A DNA stretch of 25,230 bases from JAFDZO01 sp038225955. GTDB lineage: Bacteria; Bacteroidota; Ignavibacteria; Tepidaquicellales; Tepidaquicellaceae. The notes below the pieces were generated by a model that made no database searches, had not been told where the DNA came from, and saw only the letters and a list, made by a program, of their open reading frames with translations. Positions 24,098 to 25,230 of this stretch are shown in pieces (position 1 is the first letter of the stretch; each line of letters begins with the position of its first letter). Location: the NCBI GenBank assembly GCA_038225955.1, contig JBBRQV010000034.1, positions 1 to 25,230 of the forward strand, written 5' to 3'. The position numbers and the translations under genes were made by a program.

Positions 24098-25230
24098 ATG
24101 AAATTATCACTTATAGCTATACTTATACTCGTTTGTTCAGTTGTTTTTCCACAAGACAACATTCGTTCCAAGCTCGAAAAAACTCTTTCATTCAGAGGAT
24201 TGAGTGAGAAGGATATTACAATTCCGATTACATCCGATAAAGATAAATCCCCAACGAATCAATCGAAGCTTCTTTTACCAAAAGTGAAAGAGCTGATGGA
24301 CTCGCCGCTGAAGTCGTTTGAGTTTATGGAAGAGATGAAGAAGTTAGGGAAGGATGATATTAACTTACACATGTCGGAATTGCTCCAATTATTAAGTTAT
24401 AATAGCCAACCTTTTGATAGTGATATTTTTTCCACTCTAAGAAGTACTGATAGAACTATTAAGCTTTTTGTTGACATGATTAAAACCTCTAAAAAAAATG
24501 ACAAATTATTTTTAAGTCAAAATTTTACAAATGAAGAATTAAGTTTTCTAAAAAAGAATTTATTTTCTATAATCGAAGACACAGAGGGAGATGGTAGTGA
24601 TAACAATACTGACATTTTTAAATTTAATGCTTCGCGCGATTCTTCGTGGAAAATTTCAAAAAGGACTTTAGATTTATTATCGAAAATTCAAATTGAAGAA
24701 AGAAATGCAAGCTCTGTTGGAGTGCTATATCATTTTATTGGTTTATATCACCACTTTGAAAATCGTCTAAGCGAAATTAAAAAACTTAACAAAGAACACA
24801 TCTCCAACCAATTCGTGCAAGGTGATTTCTATTATTACTTAGATGATGGAGACGTTCGCATTGCAATCGGAGCGGAAGGGAAAAATATTTATAACGGACA
24901 CTTTGATTTAATTATAGATATAGGCGGTGACGATGTTTACAATATGTCCAATGAAATTCTTACAGGAAATAATTTTCAATGCATAATGGATTTCGCCGGA
25001 AATGATTTCTATAATACGTACGATGACTTTGGTTTAGCAGGAGCAGTGTTCTCAACCTCAATGATTTTTGATAAAGAGGGAAATGATGTTTATAAATCAA
25101 AGAATGGTTCACTCGGCGCTGCCATTGGTGGAATTGGTTTGCTGTATGATGAAGCGGGTGATGACATCTACGAAGGCGATGCATTTTCACAGGGTGCAGG
25201 GTGCTTTGGTATAGGCCTTTTATATGATAA
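24098..25230 (+). CDS. Secreted protein with Asp/Gly repeats, function unknown (3' end outside window)
   Basis: The frame is open from ATG 24098 to the window edge (377 codons), so the gene is cut at its 3' end. It begins with a signal peptide (MKLSLIAILILVCSVVFPQ). Residues ~20-270 are charged and helix-rich, with no motif that I recognise. From about residue 268 a repeat of 24-27 residues appears: DIGGDDVY, DFAGNDFY, DKEGNDVY, DEAGDDIY, with consensus D-x-x-G-[DN]-D-x-Y. The later units also carry GxGLLYD and a QGAG element. Four units are present and a fifth starts at the edge. The motif resembles the calcium-binding turn of RTX repeats but with a longer period, which suggests a solenoid (inference). 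It is divergent from rfaE1. Enzymatic role, partner and final location are unknown. Confidence 0.8.
   Translation, partial: MKLSLIAILILVCSVVFPQDNIRSKLEKTLSFRGLSEKDITIPITSDKDKSPTNQSKLLLPKVKELMDSPLKSFEFMEEMKKLGKDDINLHMSELLQLLSYNSQPFDSDIFSTLRSTDRTIKLFVDMIKTSKKNDKLFLSQNFTNEELSFLKKNLFSIIEDTEGDGSDNNTDIFKFNASRDSSWKISKRTLDLLSKIQIEERNASSVGVLYHFIGLYHHFENRLSEIKKLNKEHISNQFVQGDFYYYLDDGDVRIAIGAEGKNIYNGHFDLIIDIGGDDVYNMSNEILTGNNFQCIMDFAGNDFYNTYDDFGLAGAVFSTSMIFDKEGNDVYKSKNGSLGAAIGGIGLLYDEAGDDIYEGDAFSQGAGCFGIGLLYD

Noticed and set aside
24960..25190. Minus-strand ORF opposite the repeat protein
   Set aside because: Its composition (His- and Arg-rich, low complexity) is the antisense image of the Asp/Tyr repeats; the plus frame has a signal peptide and an ordered repeat.
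1..25230. Mobile elements, CRISPR arrays, tRNA or rRNA genes
   Set aside because: No transposase, integrase or spacer-repeat pattern was seen, and no cloverleaf-like sequence was found in the short intergenic gaps.

Overview
The window is AT-rich bacterial chromosome from a Gram-negative (diderm) organism. Outer-membrane biology is explicit: LolA-type lipoprotein carrier, TamB, and the two heptose-activation enzymes for LPS. The AT-rich base composition, scarce Shine-Dalgarno sequences, frequent TTG starts and two candidate promoters of the TTG-N20-TATTTTTG type suggest the Bacteroidota/Chlorobiota/Ignavibacteriota assemblage. That placement is inferred from style and gene content; no marker gene was compared.

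Layout. (1) 2-3536, plus strand: 5'-truncated aldehyde dehydrogenase, GNAT acetyltransferase, and a 565-residue Rossmann-fold protein of unknown role, closely packed. (2) 3591-5144: a lone nuoM (complex I proton-pumping subunit) closed by a strong terminator. (3) 5230-8907: OsmC-family protein, S41 C-terminal processing protease, DUF3108 protein and LolA, ending in a second strong terminator. (4) 8986-9999: flippase-like membrane protein, convergent with and overlapping a DedA protein (9996-10634, minus). (5) 10805-15771, plus: DUF2085 membrane protein, an unrecognised four-helix membrane protein, a PHP phosphoesterase split by one in-frame TAG, purF and a Xaa-Pro aminopeptidase. (6) 24037 down to 15773, minus: rfaE1-rfaE2-tamB-rnr, a tight envelope-biogenesis run ending in RNase R. 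(7) 24098 to the right edge, plus: the start of a secreted protein with 24-27-residue Asp/Gly repeats.

Most genes are housekeeping. I saw no CRISPR array, mobile element, rRNA or tRNA, and no gene-free stretch longer than 300 bases; the largest gap is 10635-10804, between divergent genes. The points worth a second look are the amber codon inside the PHP gene, three genes whose conserved or plausible N-termini extend upstream of any ATG/GTG/TTG (flippase, DUF2085, RNase R), two matching promoters placed 4-5 bases from ATG, and the repeat protein. I did not find a clearly new multi-gene system.
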